From contig NMRA01000150.1 in assembly GCA_002633005.1 (NCBI GenBank), positions 262,434-326,433 on the forward strand: a DNA stretch of 64,000 nucleotides. The letters run 5' to 3'. How positions within the stretch are numbered: position 1 is the stretch's first letter; every line of letters starts with the position of its first letter. The notes beneath the pieces are model-generated. The model was not told the origin of the DNA. It did not search any database and saw only the letters and a list, made by a program, of their open reading frames with translations. The position numbers and the translations under genes were made by a program. The DNA comes from Phoronis australis. Its lineage: Eukaryota; Phoronida; Phoronidae. Positions 1 to 11,481 of the stretch are shown here, one piece after another.

Positions 1-40
1 TCCGCCAAATTCGGACACCACAGAAATGATGTTTCGCGAA

Positions 41-297
41 ATTCGTCCAAGAATGAATTTTTTCTATTGGAATTAATTTTCAGTGTCCGAAAATCACGCG
101 ACTTTACCGTGCTGACAGCAACCCGTTTACCCATGAAAAAGGAATTCATTAAAATTGTAGGAGAAATTACATATTAATTTTTTGATGACCTTTCCACTAA
201 TTGACCTCTTCCGGTGCATTATGAGAGATTCGTCCAAGAATGAATTTTTTCTATTGGAATTAATTTTCAGTGTCCGAAAATCACGCGACTTTACCGT
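41..297. repeat. 70-bp perfect direct duplication (41-110 and 228-297)
   Basis: The 70 bases from 41 to 110 recur without a visible mismatch at 228-297, 117 bp further on. Each copy starts ATTCGTCCAAGAATG and ends GCGACTTTACCGT. Perfect identity in non-coding DNA points to a recent local duplication or to the ends of a young mobile element. The copies lie in the intron just upstream of the PISD exon. Confidence 0.9.
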
Positions 298-458
298 AAA
301 ATGCAAGTTTAACATTCTCCCTGAATCCGTTTAACCTTGGTGGGTGAAATTTGAAGTGAACTCGATTGTAATGCATGATACCTGGGGCAATTCTTGGTCA
401 GCGTGAAGTCCACTTTCCCCTGCGTAAAGTGTTAACATTTTATTTGTAATTTGTCTAG

Positions 459-619
459 GTGAGCTATTCAGTGTCAACCCTGGCATCGCTCGATGGATTA
501 GAGGCCTGTTCAACTTGAATGAGCGAGCAGTCTACTATGGACAGTGGAAACATGGCTTCATGAGTATGGCCGCAGTGGGTGCAACAAACGTGGGCTCTAT
601 CAAAGTCTACTGTGATCAG
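459..619 (+). CDS. PISD: Phosphatidylserine decarboxylase, one internal exon
   Basis: PISD is the inner mitochondrial membrane enzyme that decarboxylates phosphatidylserine to phosphatidylethanolamine, using a pyruvoyl group made by self-cleavage. The exon follows a TTTGTCTAG acceptor and ends at CAG|GTATGG. It is 161 nt, two bases plus 53 codons. It encodes ELFSVNP, then [15 protein letters not shown], then [16 protein letters not shown]. The blocks ELFSVNP, NERxVxxGxWKHGF and [10 protein letters not shown] are hallmarks of the eukaryotic PSD family, just before the C-terminal part that carries the LGST processing site. That LGST exon was not found downstream in this window; it could lie in the gap at 10372-10987 or be missed. 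The 5' exons are off the left edge. Confidence 0.9.
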
Positions 620-2391
620 GTATGGAACTCTGAAAAAACCTTTGCGCTCTGTTTTTTTTCATTTTTGGTATGGTCCTGTTTGTTTTTCAATTGACTTTCA
701 GGTATCAAAATCTTTCCCCTCAAATGTGTCTCGAAACTTCTGCATGCTTTTGATACTTTTTAATCTTACCTTTTTGGTAAGCAAGTCATTCACATTGATT
801 TTCTTTCTGTTTAATGCATTCCATCTGTAGACCTACCTATCCTATATTCCCAATGTGTATAATCACTACCAATAATTTGTACAGTTTGGGGTCTGATGAG
901 TAAAACCACTTGACCTTATGTCATAGGATAAGAATATAAAGAAGCACAACTTTATTGTAACCCTAAACGTATTTCAAAAAGAACATAATACATGGAGGTC
1001 AACATTTCTCCAAATACGCTAATGAAGTCTTACTAATGTATGTCTTTCCTTAGGAAAACTTGAGAGGCTGAGTTTGTCTTTCTTACCAAAAGTGTCATAT
1101 ATTTTTTGTCAAACTAAGGCTGGCAACCATGTTCNAAACATTATTTCTTGGAAACAGCTTAAAAGCAAACAAATAAGGTACTACCCAAAAATCATTTGTA
1201 AACACACGAAATTTAGTACACATTATTTATATTTTGCAACAATGATGCTTATTAGTGTTTGGAAACTTCATTAAATATTGTTTCTTTTAAACTTTTTTTT
1301 CTACTAAACTGTCTGATTAAAGTCACGTTGTGAAACTTAATAGGCCTTCATGTGTATTCAAAGAGCCCTAGAAATGAACTTCCAAAGCACAAATTGCTAA
1401 ACTACATTTTGAAACCACTTTCTTTTGTCCAAAACATTCCCACACCCTGTGCCTACGATTCTCCACGTGGCGATTCTATTTTGAATTACAACATGCTTCA
1501 GGAACCCCCCTACTGCCAAAAAGTGAAAAATTAGAATTTTTCCGGTTTTCCAGTAGGTTTTAAGAAAAAATAAAACACCAAGATGGACCTGAATGCGTCT
1601 ATTCACTTATGTACAGAATAGGTGACAATGAGATAATATTCATATTATCAAACCTTAAAATCAAAACATCTAACCACGTTATGTAATGTAAATGCTTACA
1701 TTTTCACAAAACTAAACAGATTATCTGCATTTTATTTCCCATGTCATTGTGTAACTAATACACACATATTATGTTTCAGATCAGTTTTACAGAGGATTTG
1801 GACAATTTTTGTCGTCAAAACTGAATTTAGTAGTTTTCAGCCAATTTTCTTAAATTTTGTGAATTTTTCACACTTTCATAATGCTCAGATCCAATTTCAA
1901 GTGTCAAATTCGGAACACGGCTCAATCGTAATGAAACTATGCCTGGACAAGTATAGGCTCTCCCGCGATACCCCAGGCAAACGGCAGTGGCGCTGCACAC
2001 TACGGCTCTGTTTCCGTCGTCTGCTTCACTGTGCAATGAAGAAAATTACTTCATTTTTTTAAAGAATGGAATCTGAGTGACGATGAAAAAACACAAGCTG
2101 CTGGTACGATGTGAATTTTAATCGAAGTCTTAGTGAATCACTCAGAAACTCATAATTCTCTCTTTGTCAAACCTTAACTTAAGACAATTTCCAAAGCAAC
2201 GCGTCAAAAAACGGATTTGGTCTTTTGGACAATTGAAGACTATTTTAAATAGCATACAACAAATTTGTTACGAACTGATATTGCACAAAATATAAAAAGT
2301 AATAAGCATTACAAAAAGAAGTAGGTTTCGCGTGCAAACGCTGTGGACCATAAACAAGTAGGTCTCTTAATATCAAATTAGGAGTTAAATC
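620..2391. other. No gene recognised; presumed PISD intron
   Basis: This is AT-rich sequence without conserved exon-like blocks. Short ORFs are unrelated to PISD and lack clean splice contexts. One isolated N occurs at 1135. Confidence 0.6.
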
Positions 2392-2460
2392 GTGGTGGTG
2401 TAGTGGTAAAGTATGCTTGCTCTATCCTCCAGGTTACGAGTTCAAGTCTGAGGTTTTTGC
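2392..2460 (+). repeat. tRNA-derived SINE head
   Basis: The segment GGTGTAGTGGTAAAG is a good pol III box A, and GAGTTCAAGTC about 45 bases later is a good box B, the arrangement of a tRNA gene. The acceptor arms do not pair well, so a degenerate tRNA-related SINE is more likely than a working tRNA. A pyrimidine-rich tract follows. Confidence 0.5.
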
Positions 2461-2489
2461 AGTTTTTCCTGTTAGACACGTTCTCCGCT

Positions 2490-2698
2490 TTTTTGCCTTT
2501 TTTTCTTAGATAATACTTCAGGAATCAAGAAAAATGCTTGATTGTTAGAGGAAAAAACAGAAAAATTTTCCTGGGCGAGCAAACCTCCCTGATCTGGCCT
2601 CCCCCCATTCGGTGCTATGCGCATCTACAGTCGTGGTTTGCGCAAGTGCTTACAGACAAAATGTTGGGCCCCCCTTGTGATATCCTAGATCCGACACT
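2490..2698 (-). mobile_element. hAT-like MITE, copy 1
   Basis: The right end reads GGGCCCCCCTTGTGATATCC, TAGATCCGACACTG; its reverse complement begins CAGTG, a common hAT-type terminus. A second copy lies at 14058-14199, sharing the block AATGCTTGATT(G/T)TTAGAGG. No matching left terminus or target duplication was found, so the copy is probably truncated. A third, diverged relative starts near 19971. Confidence 0.5.
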
Positions 2699-3010
2699 GC
2701 GATAAATTAAATTTAACTTGTTGAATGCATTTATTGTCATTACTTTGACAATTGTCACTTTATTTTGACATCAACCCTTAGGGTTTATTTTTTATTACTC
2801 ATCTCTATTTATAACCTCAGGGTCTACTTTTGTATTCATACATTTCTCTATGATACACCTGATTGGTCACCCATATTGCCTTAGTTCAGGTCAACGTGGT
2901 CTAGCTCATTCAGCCACCTATCTCGTCGTCTACAAGACCTATGTTCGTTCTCTGCATTTTTTTCCCACCCTCATCCCGGGTGTCTGTTCAACTTTTTTCT
3001 TTTGCTCATA

Positions 3011-4740
3011 TACCGTAATCGTTCGGGTTAACGCCCTGGGCGGTTAAATTGGCGAACCCAAAAAATCGGGGGTGGGCGGTTAACCAGACATGGGCGCTTA
3101 AACGTGAAATTTCAAGAAATCGGGGGGGGCGGTTAACTGAACATGGGCGCTTATTACGACAGGCAACCGCCCTGGGCGGTTAATCTTACCTTATGATCTG
3201 AGTCACCACACGTACTAAGCCACATACTGGGATCGCCTAACACTTTGAAAAGAACTTTATCGCCACCAAGTGCGTACTCTGCGCACTCTAATTAACAAAT
3301 AGTTTCGAAAATGTAGAGTGTGGTCAAACTCCGAACGCTTGCATAGAAAGTTTGCTACATAATATGGCGCCTCAGGTGAGACCGATTATTGCGAATTATG
3401 CTCATTATTTCACTATACTTCGCAGACGTTGAACATGTTCACCTGCGTAGCAGACGGTAGCTGTGCTGTCGTTTTAACCCAGTTGTGGTCACGTGCTGAC
3501 CCATTTTTCCTGTGATCAGTGCACTCCCATAATAAACAACTTAACTGACGGTCACGTAGACAAGGACTACCAGCAGTTCCGAATTTCAGTTCAAAATCAT
3601 TTCGAGATAACAGAATGTACTCCTGGTCTGAATGGTCAAAAAGCATAAAAATGTATAATCAATCACGAAATCGGGTTCAACTATTCAGCTGCCATGCACT
3701 GTCGATTCGCCTGTTTATGTTGCCGGTATGTGGAGTTGACATGTACGGTACTCTGGCCTTTCAATGGCTAAATACAATAACAAACTTTTTGTTAACAAAC
3801 TCTACATTCAAAAAATTGCCACCAAGTTACATTGCAAAACACAAACACGAGTTTCTGTCTACACTCGCGTTTTTACTGGTCGACTTAGCAAACAAGAAGT
3901 CGGCCGATTCCAGTGTCGACCTTGAACAACCGTCGTTGCGGTTTTCGTTTCGACTGCGAGACGCAGCTTTTGTTAGCAAATGAAACCATCTATTCTCGGT
4001 AAAAATAATTCTTAGACGAAGCCTTAATTGTTCGGGTAAGTAACCCCGGTTTACTATATGCGACGAAATTACCGTGACGAGAGTACTCGAAAGACGGGGA
4101 TCTCGATAACCCGGCAATTACACTCACCAAAATATAAAGAATTTATCAACTTTTCGCGGTTTATGGGAATTCTTCAAAATCCCGAGAGCTTACAACCTAA
4201 AGCGCATTCAGAGGGTTGGCAAAAGCAATGTCACATTTCTCTGACCTGGTTATTTCGAATGCATCTTTTATATAGTGCACTGTAGTCGATAACTCAGTGC
4301 GGCAGAGATTGTGGCTGAAAGTGGAGGTGTAGACGCCAGCGCGGTTCCTAAAGTTTGCGAACATGAGAAGAAAAGAAAGTGACAAAGTGTTCAAGTATTA
4401 CATTTTGAAGTTAATCGATGACCCGTTACAATAATTTGTTACTGGTATCATAATTCACATTGCTAAACCGCGGTCTCTGAGGCCGTCGTTGCACTCAATG
4501 TTATCATCGATCTTAATCTAAAAGGTCGGGGATTCGCGTTTCCTATTAGCACAGGGCGGTAATCACCAATCGTCAAAAGTAGGGGATGGGCGGTTAACCG
4601 AGCAGTGGGCGGTTAATTGGAAATCTTCAAAAATAGCAGGGGGGCGGTTAACCGAGCAGTGGGCGGTTAAATCGAAATTCACCTAAAGTAGGGGGTGGGC
4701 GGTTAACTGAGCATGGGCGTTAACCCGAACGATTACGGTA
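3011..4740. mobile_element. 1.73 kb element with perfect ~25-bp terminal inverted repeats
   Basis: The left end (3011-3035) begins TACCGTAATCGTTCGGGTTA and the right end (4716-4740) is its exact reverse complement. Both outer ends carry TA, compatible with a TA target duplication. Inside each end lie subterminal copies of GGGCGGTTAACYGARCATGG. These face the same way at both ends although the tips are inverted. The interior holds a 122-codon ORF (3615-3983, +) and an overlapping 96-codon ORF on the minus strand. Neither resembles a transposase I know, so the element is probably non-autonomous. Confidence 0.75.
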
Positions 4741-7184
4741 CATTACCTGTTAGGTATTTTCAAGTTTTGTGTTCCTGTTCTGTACTTTTTCTTTAGGCCC
4801 TTCAGGCAGTTCTTTTGTTTTGGTTCCCTCTTTCAGAGCTATTCGTTGTACACGCTGGTGGCCATTTTTTTCATGCCCATCTTGCAGAGTCTTATTTAGT
4901 TCTTTCTATATACGTCATAATAAATGACATTATTCGCAATCCTCCTCTTGTTTTACTCTGCAACGGAGCTCATGGCATACCCCGGGCAGAATAGATTACG
5001 ATAAATATATCCGAGCACAGTTGTTCAACTACTTCTGCCTGACAAACTTCTGGTAGACGAAAATCTTTAAGAAACAAACACTTGTCATTACTCCAAAGTT
5101 GAGACATTGATGTGAAAATTTCTGTTCCATGTTCTTGAATCGGTGGTTACAGAAAATTGTGTCAGCTGGGAAACTTAAATCACAATTTGAACTCCACAGG
5201 CAAATAGTTTTGAAAAATTACTGGCGTAACTCAGTAGTGCAATATTTATCTGCACGGTAATCAGACCACATGGTTTCAGTTTCACTTTCAGCCACTAAAG
5301 ATCTGTTGCTACACCATGAGGAGTAAAACACAGTGAGCAACAATCTGGGGGCAAACAGTATATAAACCTATCAGCATGACTTCCCCATCAAAATATTGAA
5401 TGCATCCAGGCATTCTCCAGCAATACAATAATGTAAACAAATTCTTCCAGGGCTGCACTGTTCAGGGAATTTCCAGGGGCGTCATACATAATGGGACCAT
5501 TGAGGCACTGCATCAGTTATAAATCACTTTTGCAAACATGGATAAATTTTAAGGAAATGATACTGCTAATAATTATGGTCTTTGTGAAGTTGAGAATTTT
5601 GTTTGTCTTCAAACAGTTTCATCAGGATGGTGAATAACAACTGACACAGCGAAATTCCTTTTTCCATCCAAAAAGCATTAAATGCCTGCAGAAAGTTTTG
5701 ACATCTGCCTTTCCTGATGTCTTCTTGTGCATACTAGGTGGCGCTGCTCACAAGATGTTGTAGTATTTGTTGGGCTGAGTTTATAAGCGCTTTCACCAAA
5801 TAATGCTCATTGCGTTGGCCTAGCATGATCAGTCATCATGCAGGCATCAGAGCACCCTAGGACTGCACAAAGTCCTCTGATATATCCAGGAAATTAAGTC
5901 ATGATCAATATTATGAAGCACATATTTTGTATTACGTGATATGCATTGCCCATGTGATGGCATATGAAGTGTCAAAATCAAGCCTCTAATTTAGTAATAT
6001 GAGCAAGGCCTAGTTTTCTGAAATAAACTATTCGACTATCAGGACATATTTCCGGACCATACAATAAAATCAATTGAAGCTTGTATCTTCACAGTTAAGA
6101 ATTATCAGACACTTTCAGATCATCACTAACATCAACCAGACACTAAAACTCAAACACCTTATAAGTTTCATTTTCGGATTTGGAGCTGTAACAAAGGAGC
6201 AAGCCCAACTTAGTGACCAGCTTGACCTTGTCAAGCTATGAGAAGTGGAAAGTGACCCAGGTTTTACGTGTTCAGTTATCTGTGCATCAGATGGGGTTCT
6301 TTGTGTCCCAGGTTCTGTGTGTCCAGATGTCGCAGTTGTGATTGTCCCCCCTTTATAGAATGTCCTAGCTGCATGTGTTTGAATGCCAGCATATGGGCGC
6401 GTTATTCGGTGGAATACTGGGAAGTTTCATTCAAATAAACGCAAGCCTGACAATTTCTTCAGGGGAACAATGGTTACTTTCACAGTGAGTTTTATATGTC
6501 CCTCGTCAGTGTTTGAGAGCAACTCAAAATGATCATGTGGCAAAGTACGGATATTTCTTACTAATCTGCAGATACTGGCTCTTTTTGAATGTTATGCACT
6601 TTTTCAGGTAACATACTGCTTTTTCATGGAAAATGTCACATGACTGTGAACACCCCCTGGTGAACACAAGAATTGACCCAAAGATCCTGAGATTTTGTCA
6701 AGTGGTTCCAGAGATACGACTGCATGTAATTTATGCTAGTCATAGGCTAAATTTTGACCTAATTATGCATGCAAATCAGGTCAAAAACGAGGTCAATTTT
6801 TCCTCTATATTAGGATCAAAAATGCACCTCTAAATTGTCATGTGCACCTAAAATGGCTATTGTAGCTAAACTTGCACACTCTTACGCTTAGCGCCTGGAC
6901 TATAAATGCCGAGAATAATTTGCTTACAAGGAAATCACGCATTTTAAAGCATACAGGTATTTTTCACCGCTGCTTCTTCAGTCTTGTTCAAAGTGACTTG
7001 CACCCGGATCAAAGTGAAGGCAGCAGGGCATGTGGAGAATTTCTCAATTATACTGGTTACAGCTCTGGTTCCCTAAGCCCCAAACAACTTTTGCAATGGC
7101 TATTCAACACGCCCTTTGTATTGATGTAGATCTGCGCTAATGAAGTGGAATGTAATAACTAGCACTACTTTCTTAACAAATTGT
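4741..7184. other. No gene or repeat recognised
   Basis: AT-rich intergenic or intronic DNA. Only short ORFs occur (for example 66 codons at 6633 and 85 codons at 6872), none with recognisable similarity or good splice sites. Confidence 0.5.
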
Positions 7185-7412
7185 GATTGTTATTACACTG
7201 GAATTGGTTTTCTCTGCCATTTGCAATGTGGAGAGTAGTTTTAACTTGGTACATTTTAAATTTTACAAAAAGACTAAAAAGTTAATTTGCATTGATCTTG
7301 AAAAAGGACCACTTCGAACCCAACGGAGCGTTGATTTTAAATATGTTTCATGCTTGTTTTTGTTACTTTATTTTTAATACTCCTGTCTACTTGTTTTTTT
7401 TTCTTACCAGTT
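7185..7412 (+). repeat. ~225-bp dispersed repeat, copy 1
   Basis: This matches 8583-8812 in the same orientation. Shared landmarks are GGTTTTCTCTG, TACAAAAAGACTAAAAAG, TTGATCTTGA and TAATACTCCTG near the end. Identity is roughly 80 percent by eye, with a small insertion in copy 2. Nature unknown. Confidence 0.7.
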
Positions 7413-7424
7413 AGGGTTGCAACA

Positions 7425-7535
7425 TCCTTGTAAAAGCCGCTCAGAAGGATAAGCGATGAAAAGTCTTTTACAAATGCGTAACTTTCGTTTAAGCGCATTA
7501 TTCATGGCATGGGAGTCGAACATATTTGTGAGGAC
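7425..7535 (+). repeat. ~110-bp dispersed repeat, copy 1
   Basis: The block GTAAAAGC(C/T)GCTCAGAAGGA, followed by GYGATGAAAAGTC-like sequence and GCGTATTATTCA-like sequence, recurs at 9812-9925 in the same orientation. This repeat follows copy 1 of the ~225-bp repeat directly, whereas the second copies are about 1 kb apart. Confidence 0.6.
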
Positions 7536-7809
7536 ATTGGTAAAGGAATGCAGATTAAAAAAAACGTGCACATTGATATACTCGGATGATTTACAAACGC
7601 TGAACAAAATTAACAATACCACCTGGTTTGAACTTTTAGTATACAACAAAACTACACTGTGAATACGACAAGTAAAAACAGCACGTGACTGAATTAGGTG
7701 TCAATAGGTTTTTGCCAACACTTATTGTCCAGTGCCGTTAAACTACTCCATTTGAGGAGTTTCACTAACCAGAAAACTGGTGATAAAACACGTGTCGTGA
7801 AGTTTAAGT

Positions 7810-7854
7810 ATGGCAAGCTTCAAATTCAATGAAGAAATCCAAGCAATAGATGAG
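7810..7854 (+). CDS. Candidate short first exon, 15 codons
   Basis: An ATG opens MASFKFNEEIQAIDE and runs straight into a strong donor, GAG|GTGAGT, in phase 0. An E-box (CACGTG) lies about 20 bp upstream. COMMD7 exon 2 also starts in phase 0, so this could be an alternative COMMD7 first exon about 9.3 kb upstream of the main one, or the first exon of an unrecognised gene. No homology is recognised. Chance remains a real alternative for so short a segment. Confidence 0.25.
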
Positions 7855-8582
7855 GTGAGTCGGTGGGCGAGAGCTGTGGTTTCTAAGTTTCAATGATGAT
7901 CAAAATCTGCCACTGATTTGGCACTTTAAGCTTAAAACTAAAATCACGAGATAGCAACCTGCCTGTAAACAGAACAAAGTAGACTGGAATATTTAAAATT
8001 AACTGTTGCAGCAAAAACAGTTTTAAAACATATTTAAAAGCAACAATATCGTTTAGGAAATGGCCTTTTGTCAAGATGAACCCAAGTTTCTGTTTTTAGC
8101 TATTTTGTAATAACTTAAATGTCATCAAACCCTTGCTTTCAACATTGGCAGGCTGTAACTCTGTGTAAATGTCAGAGAAAACCAATGTTTGTGTAATAAC
8201 AACCACATCTGTGAGAAAGTTGTGCTATTCATTACCTTTCCACTTCATTTGCTTGAATACATAGGGCATGCTGAATAGGCATTATAAAAGTTGTCATGCT
8301 AGGACAAAGAGACTTACAGCAGTGACCAGAGTAAGCAAAAAATTCTCCACATGTATGCAAAAGACCAGCTACACATGGGACATATAGAACTCGAAATCCA
8401 TAAAACGGGACACATAGCGTTACGCACCCGCGCAGTGGAGTGAGTATCCCGATTGACAGACTGGCCAGTCGGCGGATACAGCCCTGCCCTTTTCAGTTTG
8501 ACAGCGGCAAACCAATGTTTACATTGTCCCCACAGCTCCCTTATTGTCTGCTTTAACAATGGTGGTCCTTGTTACAAACCAA

Positions 8583-8812
8583 AATGGTTTTCTCTGGCAT
8601 ATGCACAGAGTTAAAGCCTGCAATGTGGAGAGCAGTTTTAATTTGGTACGTTTTAAATCCGTTACAAAAAGACTAAAAAGTTAATTTCCGTTGATCTTGA
8701 CAAAGGGCCACTTCCCAAAGAAATGTTGGTTTGAGATATGTTTCAAATCTGTTCATTACTTTAATTTAATACTCCTGTTTACTTGTTTTTTCTTATGGGT
8801 TAGAGTTGCTAT
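8583..8812 (+). repeat. ~225-bp dispersed repeat, copy 2
   Basis: Direct partner of 7185-7412, about 1.4 kb downstream. Confidence 0.7.
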
Positions 8813-8898
8813 CTTTTTATTTTGTGTTTAAACTAAGTATCAAAACAACTTAGAAGTCAGTTAATTATGAACCCATCCCTGAATCTTCCAGATTACAG

Positions 8899-8967
8899 CT
8901 ACACCAAACATGTCACACCAAACATGTCACACCAAACATGTCACACCAAACATGTCACACCAAACAT
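8899..8967 (+). repeat. 14-bp tandem repeat, five units
   Basis: The unit CACCAAACATGTCA repeats nearly perfectly; the last unit ends ATGGCA. Confidence 0.9.
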
Positions 8968-9740
8968 GGCACAGGAAACAAAACTACACGTGGCACTAGT
9001 AAAAGTTCAATTTTTATTAGACCTCAAATCAAAAAATTATAAAAGTGCAAATATGGTGATAGCCAAACTGAAGGTTTGGAACCTCTGGACAATCATGAAT
9101 TTTGGTTGCAGTAACTACATATAACTATTCTAGCTTTTTCTCAGTCATTGAAAATGAAATCACAGCTCTTGCCCACCGACCAACCTCATCCACTGCTTTC
9201 ACTCTCTCGTTAACTACAAAGCTAGCCATCTTAGTTGTCTTTATAGGTGTTCCATTACAGAAACAATCTAACTATCGAAACTGGCCCATTTCCGCGAATA
9301 GCAGTTTTTCGGTTTGTGTACTACTCCTGGAGTAAAGTAAGTTCGCAATGCACAGAGCTATAAGCGATGTTTTAAAAGTTATTAACATCTAATTTAGTCA
9401 CTGTGTGTTGTTTGTAGATGTTTCAATGTAGCTTAGTTGTGTATATTAAAAGAATCCACGTGATATTGTTAACTCTGATGATCAGCGTCACTGAGTACAT
9501 CAATATGCACAGTCGTTTATCTTAAATCGTACCCAATCTTTGTAGTTTAGCTTAATAGTTCATCGATTTTAAAAAATCGAAAACCAAACTTGGTTGTTTT
9601 TTCGTTCTGAATACGGCTGAGGTATTTGTTTTCAACGAAAATTTTTGGGTAATACATTTTGAAAATTCGCCAGTTTGTACAGACAGAGATTTTATGGTCG
9701 GGTAATTACACTTAATTGGGTCTTGCTCGCACCGGACACT

Positions 9741-9786
9741 GTCGGACTCAGTTGCGATGAGTGCATTCAATGCAACTGAGTCCGAC
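9741..9786. repeat. Perfect 15-bp stem with 16-nt loop
   Basis: GTCGGACTCAGTTGC at 9741-9755 is the exact reverse complement of GCAACTGAGTCCGAC at 9772-9786. It is not followed by a T-tract and no gene abuts it. It may be the tip of a foldback repeat. Confidence 0.85.
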
Positions 9787-9811
9787 TCTGGAGCCGCGCT
9801 ATCTTTGATCC

Positions 9812-9925
9812 CGGTAAAAGCTGCTCAGAAGGACGAGCGGTGAAAAGTCATGCATATATCATAAGAAATGCGTCACTTTCGTGTAAGCGTATTATTCACG
9901 GTGGCATGACCAGGTTCGACGAAAA
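9812..9925 (+). repeat. ~110-bp dispersed repeat, copy 2
   Basis: Direct partner of 7425-7535. Confidence 0.6.
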
Positions 9926-10275
9926 ATCACCTGTCACAACAAATTGTACTTTCCCTTATACCTCCCGATTTCACGGGCGGTTGCCATTGGTAACACGGCA
10001 GTCGATGTGCCTTAGCCAAAAGTGTGGGAATCACTAGTGAGAGTAAACGAAATTCAAATATTACCTTAATCATTTTCCACGCGAAATCTCAGGTTCGCAG
10101 GAACAGCAACTGTCACGCGTTTACGTAATTCACTTTTGTCGGCCCGGCAATGAACTCTGCCACACAGATTATACACTCCGAAACCCTATAGTCGTCCGCC
10201 TAAGCATAAAACCGTCTTGTTGTCTTACTCACCCAATTATTCCACTTCAAAGTTATGATCTGAATAGGACTTGAT

Positions 10276-10368
10276 TTAACTCTCACAAATATATAGTATT
10301 CGTTGATTCAAACGTTTTCTTTTACTTAAGCCGAGTTGTTCAACTGTGCATTGGTTTTCGGCAGCCAT
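10276..10368 (-). other. Conserved short ORF in C copy 1 (30 aa)
   Basis: The ORF starts AAAATGGCTGCCG, a YY1-like context, and encodes MAAENQCTVEQLGLSKRKR followed by 11 more residues and a stop. It is identical in copy 2 and has three amino acid changes in copy 3. Function unknown; it could be an upstream ORF of a first exon that ends at the GTGAGT donor 40 bp beyond the stop. Confidence 0.35.
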
Positions 10369-10371
10369 TTT

Positions 10372-10987
10372 NNNNNNNNNNNNNNNNNNNNNNNNNNNNN
10401 NNNNNNNNNNNNNNNNNNNNNNNNNNNNNNNNNNNNNNNNNNNNNNNNNNNNNNNNNNNNNNNNNNNNNNNNNNNNNNNNNNNNNNNNNNNNNNNNNNNN
10501 NNNNNNNNNNNNNNNNNNNNNNNNNNNNNNNNNNNNNNNNNNNNNNNNNNNNNNNNNNNNNNNNNNNNNNNNNNNNNNNNNNNNNNNNNNNNNNNNNNNN
10601 NNNNNNNNNNNNNNNNNNNNNNNNNNNNNNNNNNNNNNNNNNNNNNNNNNNNNNNNNNNNNNNNNNNNNNNNNNNNNNNNNNNNNNNNNNNNNNNNNNNN
10701 NNNNNNNNNNNNNNNNNNNNNNNNNNNNNNNNNNNNNNNNNNNNNNNNNNNNNNNNNNNNNNNNNNNNNNNNNNNNNNNNNNNNNNNNNNNNNNNNNNNN
10801 NNNNNNNNNNNNNNNNNNNNNNNNNNNNNNNNNNNNNNNNNNNNNNNNNNNNNNNNNNNNNNNNNNNNNNNNNNNNNNNNNNNNNNNNNNNNNNNNNNNN
10901 NNNNNNNNNNNNNNNNNNNNNNNNNNNNNNNNNNNNNNNNNNNNNNNNNNNNNNNNNNNNNNNNNNNNNNNNNNNNNNNNNNNNNNN
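10372..10987. other. Assembly gap (616 N)
   Basis: The gap falls at the centre of a palindrome, a structure that commonly defeats cloning and assembly. Apparent ORFs across it are meaningless. Confidence 0.99.
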
Positions 10988-11075
10988 TTTCCACTATTTT
11001 CTTGGCCTTTTTCTGTGTGGTTTTCTGTCCTTTCAAAAGGCGGCAGCACATGACGACCATAGGTGTCATTATAAA

Positions 11076-11168
11076 ATGGCTGCCGAAAACCAATGCACAG
11101 TTGAACAACTCGGCTTAAGTAAAAGAAAACGTTTGAATCAACGAATACTATATATTTGTGAGAGTTAA
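11076..11168 (+). other. Conserved short ORF in C copy 2 (30 aa)
   Basis: Same 30-residue ORF as at 10276-10368, opposite orientation, identical in protein. A GTGAGTAAG donor-like site follows at about 11212. Confidence 0.35.
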
Positions 11169-11403
11169 ATCAAGTCCTATTCAGATCATAACTTTGAAGT
11201 GGAATAATTGGGTGAGTAAGACAACAAGCCGGTTTTATGCTTAGGCGGACGACTATAGGGTTTCGGAGTGTACTGTTAGAACATGTTATAACGAAGCTAC
11301 CATTACCTACAAGTTAATCCTCACGAAATCCATAGGCAAAAAATTTCATAACAATTCTCACTTGTCACGACATATGGAGCTCCTCCATTTTTTTAAAATT
11401 TGC

Positions 11404-11481
11404 CGGGTGTCGCAGACCAAGTAGGCCACCCGACCAAGTTATCTTGGTCGACTTACACGGTCGGACGTCGCAGACCAAGTA
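11404..11481. repeat. Palindrome-bearing repeat P, copy 1
   Basis: It contains CGACCAAGTTATCTTGGTCG (11431-11450), a near-perfect palindrome, flanked on both sides by GTCGCAGACCAAGTA. An inverted copy occurs at 16634-16725. It directly abuts C-family copy 3. Confidence 0.7.

Larger units (their letters stand above)
10172..11272. mobile_element. Palindromic element: C-family copies 1 and 2 head to head across a gap
   Basis: The left arm (10172-10371) and the end of the right arm (about 11073-11272) are near-identical reverse complements of about 200 bp. The outer tips read TACACTCCGAAACCC on the left and its complement on the right, with TA at both outer edges. The interior is a 616-base N-gap. 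The right flank of the gap (10988-11072) extends the C repeat as seen in copies 3 and 4. Each arm carries a 30-codon ORF opening MAAENQCTVEQLGL, transcribed outward, and beyond it a strong donor-like GTGAGTAAG. The element resembles a divergent promoter with two short first exons. Confidence 0.75.

Noticed and set aside
1770-1832. Possible PISD downstream exon after TATGTTTCAG
   Set aside because: The translation ISFTEDLDNFCRQN then stop has no similarity to the PISD C-terminus.
3615-3983. 122-codon ORF as transposase of the 3011 element
   Set aside because: No catalytic motif or helix-turn-helix pattern seen; too short for a transposase.
10276-11118. ORFs of 235-260 codons across the N-gap
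   Set aside because: Openness comes only from N bases.
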